Assembly (NCBI GenBank): GCA_027575765.1
Contig: JANBPT010000006.1
Span: forward strand, 62,001-126,000
Source of the DNA: Tieghemiomyces parasiticus
Lineage: Eukaryota; Kickxellomycota; Dimargaritomycetes; Dimargaritales; Dimargaritaceae
DNA length: 64,000 nt
Reading direction: 5' to 3'
Every line of letters starts with the position of its first letter. Positions within the stretch are counted from its first letter, which is position 1. The notes beneath the pieces were generated by a model. It was not told the origin of the DNA. It searched no databases and worked only from the letters and a program-made list of their open reading frames with translations. Below are positions 24,746 through 35,070 of this stretch, piece by piece. The position numbers and the translations under genes are program-made.

Positions 24746-26227
24746 ATTGCCAGGATCCGTCGCGTGCGATTTTACTGCCGTCGCCGCTGCTGCTCATCCT
24801 CAGTGATCAGACCCCTCGGCCGCTATCCATAATCGGCTGTAGGTGGGGAAGGGTGGAAGAGTAAATTAGGTGATGTACATACTAGTCAATTAGCGTCCGC
24901 ACTTTTCTCCGCCCACCCCTCCCCACTGATTCCTCAACTTTTTTTTTAACCACATGTTGCTTTGGCGGTGACCTGTACTCCTCCGCCGGCATCTTTTCCC
25001 ATCCGTTTTCTTTTGCATCTCGTACCCTCTAATTTAATCCATCCTCCTCCTCCTCCTCCTCGCTTCCGCAACTTCGAACAGTCCATGTGTTTACTGTTAA
25101 GCAGCGCGGACGTGTATACTGTTGTGTTTTGTATTTTTCCTCATTTACCTTATCTGTTGCAAATCCTCATATCCGTTTGGATGGAGACAGATCAACCGGC
25201 AGAGTGATTTAGGAAGAGACTATCACGGTGACAATGTACAAGCGGAACTAGTGGGTGCTGCCTCTGGACAGTAGACTGGGAATTGATGGATAAACTGGCC
25301 GAGGCTGGACAAGACCAATGATTTTTTTGGCCGCGGTTACTGTGTAGAATCAATGAAAGGAGCCGGTGCCATTGGTTGCTGGTTGGGTTGTCCGACACTG
25401 CCGCATCAACGCAGCCCCGGATCAATGGAATGCCTCGCTTGGACGATAAAATGGAAAGTGCAAGGGCTAGCTGCGCCGCTGTCACCTACTTTGGAGATAT
25501 TTCGGTACATCACATGGGGCCAGCCCCATTTTCCGTAGCATCGCTCCGCACCACACACCCAGGCCGCCACTTAAAGAACCTTGACGAGTGCACCATCAAC
25601 CCGCATCTATTTACAAGGAAAGGCTGTAATGGATAGGAACGCAGCTGCGTAATTTTATAAATCCTGTACAACAAGGAAAGAAGAAGTAAAAAAAAAGGAT
25701 TCCTCGAATGTGCGCGGAATAATGTAGGGGCTGAGAGGTTGGTAAATAAGGAGGAGGAGGGCGAGGGAGTGACAGGGATAGGGGGGGAAGGGTTCAATAT
25801 GATAGCCACGCAGTTACAAATTCTTTGAGAAACGCACTGGTCTCAGCGGTGTACCTCGCAGCTCATTGAGAGAGTGAGAGGCCGGAAACAAAAAAAGAAA
25901 AGGGCGAGTGAAACCCTTCACCCCTCCTGGTACAATCCGAATCGGCTCGACCAGCTTATAGACCGGACTCACTGGGGGGGGACTACTTTTGCCAAGAAAC
26001 TACCTCACTCTAGCCTCTTCCAGCCACCTCCCCCGCGCACCTCAGTTTGGCACCAGCAATGAAGTTAATGGGGAGGAGGAGAGGAGGAGGGAACCGTTAG
26101 CCAGCGGCTATAGAATTGCAGGAGAAAAAAAAAACATAAGAAAAAGGATGGGGGGGGAGGGAGGGAGGGGAAGAGCATAAACCAACAGCCGCAGCAACCA
26201 CCAGACCGTGTAAATACTTCGAACAGG
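24746..26227. other. convergent 3' flanks of velvet gene and IDH1
   Basis: Both neighbours end here. Includes a (TCC)n simple repeat at 25042-25061 and a purine-rich stretch at 26080-26180. The open frames present are short and show no protein family. Confidence 0.5.
25042..25061 (+). repeat. (TCC)n microsatellite
   Basis: Six to seven tandem TCC units in the 3' flank of the velvet gene. Confidence 0.8.
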
Positions 26228-27942
26228 TTAGAGGTTGCGGATGACGGCCTTGGTGAAATCGGTGGTGCTGCCGCTGCCGCCCATATCGGGGGTCTTGGAG
26301 GTACCCTCCTGGATGGTCTTGTAGACGGCGTTGTAGATCAGGTTGGCGTGGTCGTGCAGGTTCAGGTGACGCAGCATCATGACCGAGGACAGGATGAGCG
26401 ACGACGGGTTGGCCGTGTTACTACCTTCAATGTCCTTGGCAACGTGACGGCAGCCCTGGTGAGTTATGGGGGGGGTAGTGGCAATCATGATCAAGGGAAC
26501 AGAGGTAGATAATCGGTTAGTTTCTGGGCTACTTGCGGATGTACTTGGTTTTACACAGGTGACGGCTTGGGGGGAGGGAAAAGGTGGCGCCGAGTCCTTC
26601 CCCCCCAAAAAATAAGGACCAATCATTTTCTTTTTGTAGTGGTGGAAAACGATGGACTGGTGGCACCCTCAACCTGCTCCTGCCCTTTGGCGCCAGGATC
26701 ACACCAGGTCATAGTAAATGTCGACTTACCGGCTCAAAGATGGCGTACTCGCGGCCAATGTTGCACCCGGGAATGATACCGGGGCCACCGACGAGGGCGG
26801 CGCCAATGTTGGACACGATGTTACCGTACAGGTTCGGCATGACCATGACATCGAACTGCTGGGGCTTGGACACGAGCTGCATCGCGGTGTTATCGACAAT
26901 CATGTCGTTAAACTGGATCCCCGTCGACTTGTACTCCTCGGCCACCCGGCGGCACGTGTTGAGGAACAGGCCGTCGCCGAGCTTCATAATGTTGGCCTTG
27001 TGCACGCAAGTCACCTTCTTACGGCCGTTACGCAGGGCAAAGTCAAACGCAAACCGCGCAATGCGCTCCGTCTTGGTACGCGTGATGATCTTGAGAGACT
27101 CCACCACCCCGGGGACCGACTGGTGCTCGAGACCCGAGTATTCGCCCTCGGTGTTCTCGCGGATAATGGCGAAATCCACATTCTCGTGGCGCGTCGGGTA
27201 CCCCGGGATGTGCTTGATCAGGGCTACCGAGGCGTAAATGTCCAAGTCCTTGCGCATCGACACGTTCAGCGACGCGTTGCCCATGCGGATCGGCGTATAC
27301 AGGATACCCTTCAGGCCCACCTTGTTGCGGTGCAGGCTTTCCACGCCCTGCAGCAGCTGCGTGTCCTCCGGGCCCGCGAACCCGCTCACGTCGTACTGCT
27401 CCCACTCCACGGGCACCGTCGCGGCCTTGAAAATGTCCTTCACGGACGTCGCCGTCTCCTGGCCGATACCGTCACCCGGGATCAGCGTCACCGTGTACTT
27501 GCCGCCGTACTTGGTGGGATTAAGGTACTCCTGGTTAGAGGCGAGAGAGGAAGATTGGTTAGCAGAGAGAAAGAGAGAGAGGGTGGGCGAAGGGTTAATG
27601 GTGATGATGTGGGAGAATGAGGGAAAGGCCTGGGCAGAGGCTCGAGGGTTGGATCTTGGACGAAGGAGGGTGCCATTTGTGCTGGTCATCACCACCTCCC
27701 CTCCCCTCCGCCTGCGGGCAAGAGGGGTTAGCGTAAGCGAGGACGACAGTGGGCGTGACCTGCTGGGTCACGCCTGCCCGTGCAGAAATGCGGACCGGTC
27801 TCTGAATGCATCATGGTGGGATATTTACCGAGTTGGGCAGGCTAACAGGGGAGGCACCGGCAGCGGTGGCCATGGTGCGCACGGCGGTAGCCTTGACGGC
27901 CGCCTTGGAGGCTGGGAGGGAGCGCAGGGCAAGGTTCAGCAT
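26228..27942 (-). CDS. IDH1: isocitrate dehydrogenase [NAD] subunit 1, mitochondrial, 3 exons
   Basis: Subunit of the TCA-cycle NAD-dependent isocitrate dehydrogenase hetero-oligomer of the mitochondrial matrix. Exons 27942-27829, 27530-26730 and 26455-26228 are all phase 0 and give about 380 residues. Exon 1 is a mitochondrial presequence (MLNLALRSLPASKAAVKA..., Arg/Lys/Ala-rich, no acidic residues). Family motifs: YTVTLIPGDGIGQE, ENTEGEYSGLEHQSVPGVVESLK, CVHKANIMKLGDGLF, VMPNLYGNIVSNIGAALVGG and FEPGCRHVAKDI. The wording around NLYGNIVSNIGAALVGGPG resembles the regulatory IDH1-type rather than the catalytic IDH2-type subunit. That assignment is family-based and less certain than the enzyme call. 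The gene is divergent from IMP2, with about 1.26 kb between starts. Confidence 0.95.
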
Positions 27943-29203
27943 GGTGGTAGTTGGTCAGGTGAAAGGGGTGAGATAAACGTGTGGGCTACGAGAAAGAGAG
28001 AGAGTAAGGGTAGGAATGGCGAGCCGAAAAAGGATCCGTGGTAAGGAGACGAATGGAGGAGGCAACGGAGAGTTAAGGAGAGCGTGTGGTGGAGGGAGAT
28101 TGGGGGGTCCAAGGTGGCGAGCGAACTGGAACCGTCCGGGCGTGGGGAGGCATCGAGAGGGTACTGGAGGAGTCGCCCTTTGGGTGGGGGAGGGGAGGGT
28201 TCATGGCCGGGTCATGCTGCTGGTGACACCCGCCGCCTCTCCCCAGCCCAACCCAGCAGCGGCCTGCCACCGGTGGTTGCCCCCTCCCCACCCACCTTGC
28301 TGCTACGCAAGCTAGGGCCCGGGTAGCTATAGATAACACCCAGGCCTCTCTCCCCCTCCGCTTTACCCTAGCGTCCCAGGAGACAGTCTCCGCCACCGCC
28401 ACCGCGGCGCCACACGGGTCTCGTTTACCCGTACCAAGGGTGGCCGAGGAGGAGACCAGGCGTGTGCGGTTGGGGTGGGAAGGAGGTATACGATGGGGCC
28501 GCTGGCCGGGCCCAAAAGCGATACGATTGGCCGTCCGATAAGATGTAGAGTGGCCGCCTTTAAAAATGAAAGAGGAGAGGGAGAGAGGCCTGTGGCTGCT
28601 TCGTCCAATAGACAGGTGTGCCTGGAGCCGCGGGTGTTGGATGCGGCCTTCGTAAGGGTTTCCCTGGCGGGTCTGACCCGCGTGTCGGGCTAGCAGCCAA
28701 AGATAATGTATAGCTGACGCCCCCCCCCTCCTCACTCCGGAGCAATATCTGAAGGATCCCAGGGGTGCGTTGGCCAGCACCGCTGGAAATAGATAAGGGC
28801 GGTACTATATTCTTACCTCCTCCATATGAAGGGCAGCAGGCCGGTGGCGAAGGGTGTCCTCATGTGATATGAGGGGGACGGTTTGCTGTTCGCAACCCCA
28901 CACTCTGCTGACGTAGACCCCGTCTACGACTAAACCTTCCAGGAAAACAGTCACGTGATGGCCGCCGTTCTCAGCTTCTCCATTCCCGCTGCTCTCTCAT
29001 GCGGCCCTGGAAATGGTGGTCATGCAACGCTTGCATTCCGCAAACTGAACTGCCTGGTAATTCAATCTTCTCTCTACGACGCATCTGCGTCCGGCTCTCT
29101 CTCTTTCTCTCCCTCTCTCTCGCTCCGCAATTATCGTCCATCCTGCGGTGCCAATTGCGCCTCATTCGCCACCCCAGTACCCTACCCCCCCGCCCACGAC
29201 CCG
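27943..29203. promoter_or_regulatory. divergent intergenic region between IDH1 and IMP2
   Basis: Separates two outward-facing genes for mitochondrial proteins and must carry both promoters. The IMP2 side (about 29090-29200) is C/T-rich on the plus strand. Open frames on either strand do not resemble known proteins. Confidence 0.5.
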
Positions 29204-29949
29204 ATGTCTCGGCACCTACCGCAGTTCGCATGGGTCGCCGCCCCCACGGCCCTCTTCCTTACCACCATCGTCTTCTCGGTATACCGTATCGAAGGCCGGT
29301 CGATGCAACCTAGCCTCAACCCCGATAGCAATCGGCTCAAACGGGACGTTGTCCTCGTACGTTCACTTATGACTTCACGAGACTATCGGCGCGGTGATAT
29401 TGTAAACCTAGTGTAAGTATCCTACTTTGAAACGAATTAATTGACTATGCCGGGGTGGATGGGTCGTAGTCTTCCTACCGACATTGATAGAAAGCTTCCC
29501 GCCTTACAGGGGGTACAAGCGAAACATCGGATATTAATTCCGACCCGAAGCAACTATTTACACACTGGTTTTTTTATGTTAATATTATGATGTATTTTTT
29601 TTTCATTTTGGGGTTCTTCCTCGCCTGCCGACATCTCCCAAGGTCACCCACCAACCCCAACGAAACATTTGTCAAGCGTATCATCGGCCTACCTAAGGAT
29701 ATGGTCATCCCGCTTAGCAAACCAAGCACCGTCTCCAAAAATGGATGCCCACCCAAACCCGTCTATGTGCCACCAGGTCATTGCTGGGTTGAGGGCGATG
29801 AATCTTTCCATAGTACCGACAGCACCCGGTTTGGACCCATTCCCATGGGTTTGTTACGAGGCAAGGCGGTCATGATCATTTGGCCGCCATCACGGATAGG
29901 GTTCATCAAGTCCGAGTTAACCCCAGGTAAGGCTAACCGTGTACTGTAG
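29204..29949 (+). CDS. IMP2: mitochondrial inner membrane protease subunit 2 (IMP2/IMMP2L), 2 exons
   Basis: Signal-peptidase-type Ser/Lys protease that removes bipartite sorting signals from intermembrane-space proteins, working as a dimer with IMP1. Exons 29204-29412 and 29643-29949 (donor GTAAGT) give about 171 residues, near the usual 175. An N-terminal membrane span (VAAPTALFLTTIVFSVYRI) is followed by EGRSMQPSLNP, with nucleophile Ser33. The general-base lysine is Lys81 in ETFVKRIIGLP. Box D/E-type motifs follow (GHCWVEGDESFHSTDSTRFGP). The start at MSRHLPQF was chosen over an upstream Met at 28955 because it gives the normal family length and places the membrane span at the N terminus. 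A GTAAGG near 29926 could be a further donor, but the protein is already complete. Confidence 0.9.
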
Positions 29950-30181
29950 TAAATGTTGCTACTAAATATTTCCGGCTTTCTCTTTGACAAGCGCACGTAT
30001 AGGAGTGACCGGAAAGGCGAAATCGAAGAGAAAAACTAATCCGAGGGAGGAAGGACGGGTTGACCGGTGGGTAGGTACTGAATAACCCTGCTTACACGGT
30101 CAAATCCGTTCTCAGGGGGGGGGATTCATGGGCGCGCCCCTTCCCCAAGACACTTGCGGTTTTACTTCGGGGTCAATACCG

Positions 30182-31023
30182 TTACTCTTCCAAGTCCTCA
30201 TCCATAGGCTCCGGCTCGGGGATATCGATCGGTTCCCAATTACCTGGGAAGAAGGCCAAGCGTAGTGGGGAACGAGGGAACAAGGGAAGGGACAGTTGGT
30301 GTCAACTCCGACCTTAAAAACATAATGAGTGTAACATAGCCAATAAAATGTCCCTGAGACAAGAAAAGGCCACTATATGTCAATTAGAATCCATCTATAA
30401 CTTTTCCATAGTTCCAACTTACCTTCGGGGGTTTTCAAGCTGATAAAGAGGATCTGGCAGTTGGCCAACTTGAGTTGGTCGGCCGTGGCCTTATCATTAT
30501 CCAGCCACTGTACCTGTCGGGCGAGATCCATGATAGTCGTCGGTTGTCCCACGGGAGGGCCCGCATTTGGCCGTCCTCCACTGCCGTGGCTAGGAACTAC
30601 TACCGGCCCGGGGCCTCCGGCACTGGTGGTGGAAGTTATGCCTAACCGGATGTTGCCCACCTGACCACCAGGGACCACGTCGGGGCCCAGGGCGGTGAGG
30701 ACCTGTTCCTTAAGTTGTTTGACAGTGGTGCATGGTAGCGCCGGGACGAAAACGGTCGATCGGTGCCGCTTGGCTCGAAGGTAGAATGAATCGTGCTGGC
30801 TGTTATTGACCTAGGTTGTTGTTGTTTTAAGAAAAATAGGCAAGAAAAAAGTAAATAAGTAAAGTATGTATTCACAATAGCAATGGGTGGGTTGGGCGGT
30901 TAGCTTCACGATGTAGGGGAGAGGATGCTGGGAAAGTGCCTCCTTCTCCTCCTTCAAAATAAACTGGCGATCGGGCGCTCTTAAAATGGGTCCAATGAAT
31001 GGCAAACATGGATTACTTACCAT
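30182..31023 (-). CDS. Elongin-B-like ubiquitin-fold protein, 3 exons
   Basis: Predicted 150-residue acidic-tailed protein. Exon 1 contributes only the ATG (31023-31021), directly followed by a GTAAGT donor. A 210-base intron leads to exon 2 (30810-30423), then exon 3 (30243-30182). The N-terminal beta strands, FYLRAKRHRSTVFVPAL with TTVKQLKEQVLTAL, align well with Elongin B FLMIRRHKTTIF. Later ILFISLKTPEGNWEPIDIPEP aligns with the Elongin B AFRADDTFEALCIEPF region, and the end MDEDLEE is acidic. A Gly/Pro-rich insert of about 40 residues interrupts the ubiquitin fold. Elongin B pairs with Elongin C in transcription elongation and cullin E3 complexes; that role is inferred. Another ubiquitin-like family is possible. 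Confidence 0.62.
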
Positions 31024-31571
31024 CTTATCGACAGGGTGACGTTATGGCGCGGTTATAACGAAATGGTGGTGGTGGTAGGGATAGGCAATGGAGGAAAGAG
31101 CGAGACAATGAGCGACATGAACATAGTTGAGAGAGAAGGCACAGCATCTAGGCGCGCTGAGGGGGGGAGAAGGACTGATGTGCTGCGGACACTTTTACAT
31201 CAGCGAACTTCTACAAAAAAAAAAGCCATGCAGTATCAACACTTGGTTGCAAGTCTCAAGGAGGCCCAGTCCATCTTCCCACTTCGTGACATCGGCGTGA
31301 GCCAATTGTCAGCAGTTTACGTTGCTCATCTCCGATAATAATATTTGTAGAGAGCGGTACTGGAGGTAGCAGCAGTAGTAGTATTTTCACAATTTATTAC
31401 AAGTTTCAGTGAAACCGACTCGAGCCGAACAAGTCATACAGCACTCCATTGTCAACTCCATTCTCCCCCCCCCTACTCAACCCTCCGTCTCTCTTCCACA
31501 TACTATAAACTTCAGCTACCGAGGAACGGGGGAGTGGGTGGATGGGGGTGGAGGGAGACGTGTAAAATTCT
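31024..31571. other. intergenic between Elongin-B-like and pacifastin-like genes
   Basis: Holds the promoter side of the Elongin-B-like gene (minus strand) and the 3' flank of the small secreted protein gene. The plus-strand open frame at 31036-31338 has no recognisable similarity. Confidence 0.45.
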
Positions 31572-31862
31572 TCACTCTCCGTCCGCGGAACGGCAACCGA
31601 TACGTAGACAAACGAATTGACCCCGGACGCAGCGACAGGCATTGCAAGGGGAACGGACGGGTGGGAGGGCGTCCCGGCAAGCCTGCTCGCTCAGCGTTGG
31701 CGTAGCCGGCGTGTCAGTCACGACAGCGGAGCGACCCTGGTTGTCGAAAATGTCGTCGGCTCCCTGACGGTCTACTTTGGCGGGCTCGGCGCGGACCACA
31801 ACGATCGAGAGCGCAAAGACCAGCAGTAGCGTCAACAGGGTTGGTAGGAATCCGGTACGCAT
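31572..31862 (-). CDS. small secreted Cys-rich protein with pacifastin-like inhibitor domain
   Basis: 96 residues, single exon. An N-terminal signal peptide (MRTGFLPTLLTLLLVFALS..., cleavage likely after about Ala25) is followed by an acidic, flexible stretch and then six cysteines at 62, 73, 76, 78, 85 and 90. The spacing is C-x10-C-N-x-C-x-C-x2-G-x3-C-x4-C. This fits the pacifastin light-chain signature of serine-protease inhibitors known mainly from arthropods (including Cys-Asn-x-Cys-x-Cys and the Gly), except that the Thr normally after the fifth Cys is Leu. By alignment the reactive-site P1 residue would be Arg87, which would predict inhibition of trypsin-like proteases. No other cysteine is present in the mature part, so three disulfides are possible. 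The match is by eye, so a convergent knot is an alternative. Confidence 0.72.
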   Translation of the reverse strand: MRTGFLPTLLTLLLVFALSIVVVRAEPAKVDRQGADDIFDNQGRSAVVTDTPATPTLSEQACRDALPPVRSPCNACRCVRGQFVCLRIGCRSADGE

Positions 31863-33305
31863 CTTGGGAGAGGCAAGGAGGGGCGGGGTGTTGGGAAGTG
31901 TGAGGGTAGTTTAGAAACTAACAAAGAGGGTGGGAGACATATATATAATTGCAGTGTGAGAGTTTGGTGTTACGACTGCCCAGATACTCTTCGGGGCGGT
32001 AAGGAAATTCGGAATGAGTCAGGCAGTAGCCCCAAAGTTTGTTGCGGGTTTAAAACAAGATAGGAAGAGAGGGAAAGGGGACGGAGAATGGCTACAGCAA
32101 GGTCAATAGGAGAAGTTAAGCCCAGCCCAGCAAGTCCGCCAGAGTGGGGGGGCGGCGAGGCAAGGAGGACAAAGTGACAGTCGAGCTATTTGTCGCGGGC
32201 AAAGGGTGAGATTGAGACTCAGAGCTTGAGGCTCCTGTGGAAAATGATTTCGGGAGCCCCTTCCCCCTGAAAATCACAAACGGGAGGGGGGGGGAGCCAC
32301 CCAGTGGGTCAGCACAATGCACGGTGGGCTGGGAACAAGGAGGCTGGAAACATACCAGCCTACATAAACTTAGCGCACACCACCCATGACGAGGAGGAGG
32401 GCGGGCGAATTCCGAGTGATCCTGCTGAAGAAGACCAGGAGCAACACTGAATACTAATTGGCAGGTCAAGTGGTAGGAGAATAGAACGGGAGACGCGAGG
32501 GCTGGTAAAGTTATAGCTGAAATATTAGATAGTAAAATCCTGTTTACAAACTTAACACCCATAGCGTGTTATTCGTCCGGCAAAGCAAGGCTATGATCGG
32601 CCGGAGTTGGCGTCGGCTATGGGGCAGCGCAAGAGTAACGCGCGGCGACGTCAAAATAAACATTGCTGAGCTCCCTGGAGCCCTTGATAACCAGGCCAAA
32701 GAGGACAGTTACCAGTAAAGGTAGCTTGGAGAGCAAGGGGGGCGGGGGTTTATTAAAAAGGGGTTTTTAAATTTTTTTACAGGTTTTTAGGGAATAGGGT
32801 GGGGTTATGGATAGGGAGGAGAAGAAGTCATTAAAACAACGAACCCAGAAACTGTAGGTTCGGGAAAGGGTACGCATATGAATCGATCACACGGACAAAA
32901 GACCCTGGCGAATAAGCCACCAAGGTTCTAAGCAAGTCGGCCTCGTGCTACTCGCAAAAAAAATGATAATCAGGAATGACGAAGTACTGATACAACGTGT
33001 AGGTTGGTGGAACTAAAATGACGGAGCCCTTTCGATAGGTTACGCGACCAGGGCGCGAACGATAGATTGGCACGGCGGGCTACCCGATAACCGGGGTAGA
33101 GGCGCCGAAGTGGGCAGGGGGAGGGAGGGGTGAATGGATGTAGAAGATGCAGAACTCGTAAGTAAATATAAGGGATCCGAAGTGAGGGTAAAAAGAAGAC
33201 ACACCAATCAGTATAATTGTATGGAGGAAAGAGAGTACAGGGAGAGGGAGAGAATGTAAGTGCCGCCCCTTGCCAGTAGAGCGATTTTGTATGTGAGTGG
33301 GGAGC
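31863..33305. other. intergenic, promoter of the pacifastin-like gene
   Basis: Includes a TATA element near 31945. A minus-strand open frame of 148 codons at 32116-32562 is Pro/Leu/Cys-rich with no family resemblance and is probably chance. The stretch 32740-33060 is AT-rich and featureless. Confidence 0.45.
31939..31948 (-). promoter_or_regulatory. TATA box of the pacifastin-like gene
   Basis: Alternating TA tract reading TTATATATAT on the minus strand, about 77 bases upstream of the start codon at 31862. Confidence 0.6.
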
Positions 33306-35070
33306 CTAGAGCGGCTTATTGCCCCGCCTAGAAATTGGGTTGACAGGCTAACAAGGCCAGATCGGCGTGACCTATTGGTACAGGTGGGGGGGGCACGCAA
33401 GGAATCGTATGGGCAAGGAAGCGGTTAGTATCTTAACATACAGGAGCTCCGCCGTTCCTCCATCTCAGCCCAACGCCCAATAGACACCCGAAAACTTACC
33501 TCTCGGATGGCCATTGGGTGAGTGACTAGGGCGCGGCGGCCCATGCTAAAGTCTTTGACGGTAAAGTCCATCTCCATGGTACGGATGAGACCGTCCAGTC
33601 CGTGATCGGCACAGTGGGCGCGGGGAACCGGGGCGGCGGCAGCGGCGGCCGTGCTACTGGGGCCGGCCTGACCACTAGTGCCTGCAGGCCATGTCCCCGT
33701 GATCGAGTGTGGGTATCGCGGATCGACGCGCAGACGGTTCTCGTCGAGTGGTTGACCGGCAGAGGTGCTGGCCAGGAGGGCCACGACAGGATCTTCGACA
33801 GCCCCGTAGTCATCCCAGGAGACCTGAGGCGGTGCGTACGGGTGGCCAGGCGCGGCAGCGGCCGCCACCTCGGCCTCAAAATGACGCATACTCTCGACCA
33901 GCTGGCTGCCGTACCAGCGGGCCTGGCGATGCAATTCGTCAAAGGCTTCCTGCCGCTGCTGGGCGGCGTTGGGGCCGTAGTGCGGCGGCTGCTGCTGGTG
34001 GTAGTGGTATGCTTGTGTGTGGTAGTGGTGCGGCTGATGCGGCGGACAGGCAAGTACTCGATACGCACTTGTTGGAGTGGGCTTGGCAGGCGGCGAAGTC
34101 GACGGCGTGCGGAGGCTCGGGGGACTCGGGTACCCGCTGGACAGTTTAGCCGCACGGCGAGCAGGAATAGGCACGGTTGGTGTGGGGGCGACCATTTTCA
34201 CCTCGCCTGGCGATGGCGAGAGGGCACCTCCGAGCCACTGTGGGCGGGTTAGGCAGCACACAGGGATGGTGCAACAACCCATATGACGAGCCGACAGGAG
34301 GAAAAATCCGGCAAGAGGTCCAGAGAGCAGTAACGGTGCAGGGAGGGTTAGGGTAAGGCAGATGACATCACCATGGCCCAGCAGCCTAGGCGAATCAGCA
34401 ACGCATTTTGGCCGGATGGGTCGAAATGGGAAGCAGGGAGTAGAGCAGCCTACTAACTTTCCCAACCCCCCAATGAGCCAAGGGTTGTTATCGCCACGAG
34501 TAAACAATCCAACAATATTGTGTGCGTGACGTCGTGCTAGGAGACAAAGGGGGCGAGTGCCAAATATCCTGGACACTGCCCCTAGTCCCCGCAGCAAATC
34601 AATGGCCCTTTCATTATTATAGAAGAGGTGGAGGAGGAGGGGGGAGGAAGAAGGGGAATCAGCAGCCATTAAAGGTAGCAAGGAAGGCCGCGACTTACCT
34701 CCTGAGAACTCCGTCGTGAGGGCTGTGGGGTCTCCAGGCCGGGCGATGGATAGCCGACGTTGGGTAGGTAGGCTGGGGCGTTGGCGTCCATGGTAGGAGC
34801 GAGCCGCGGACTACTACCGGCACTACACCGGGTGGGGTTCTCGGCGGTCACGCCAGCGACCGATCGGCCGTTGCCCAGGGAGCGCACGCGCTTCAGAGGG
34901 ATGGGGGCCCCGCCGAGGAGGGGTGGTGTCGGAGGGACGTCAGTGGGCCCAGAGACACTCCGTGGTTGCCGGAGCCAAGGGTTGCGTGTCTGGAACCGGA
35001 CCGGCCGGGGTTCGTCAGTCTCCATACTGCGACGATTCGGTCGGGGCATGTGCGGACCGCCTTTGGCCAT
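33306..35070 (-). CDS. uncharacterised low-complexity protein, 3 exons
   Basis: Exons 35070-34699, 34237-33500 and 33347-33306 join in phase 0 to about 383 residues. Intron 1 has a GTAAGT donor and a clear branch-like CTAAC before a CCCACAG acceptor. Intron 2 has a GTAAGT donor, but its acceptor (TTGTTAG) and the short last exon PVNPISRRGNKPL are the weakest part of the model. The N-terminal 125 residues are basic and Pro/Arg-rich (RRSMETDEPRPVRFQ, RNPWLRQPRSVSG). The middle is His/Tyr/Gln-rich (HHYHTQAYHYHQQQPPHYG), followed by a helical ELHRQARWYGSQLVESMRHFEAEV segment. The end has HGLDGLIRTMEMDFTVKDFSMGRRALVTHP. I recognise no domain. A regulatory or RNA/DNA-associated protein is possible but unproven. 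Confidence 0.6.

Noticed and set aside
26718..27620. 300-codon plus-strand open frame
   Set aside because: Antisense to IDH1; Arg/His/Val-rich composition typical of a reversed GC-rich exon.
29924..29949. GTAAGG near the end of IMP2 as a further intron donor
   Set aside because: The protein already has normal family length and no following exon is evident before the next gene.
32116..32562. 148-codon minus-strand open frame
   Set aside because: Low-information composition, no motif, no clear promoter.
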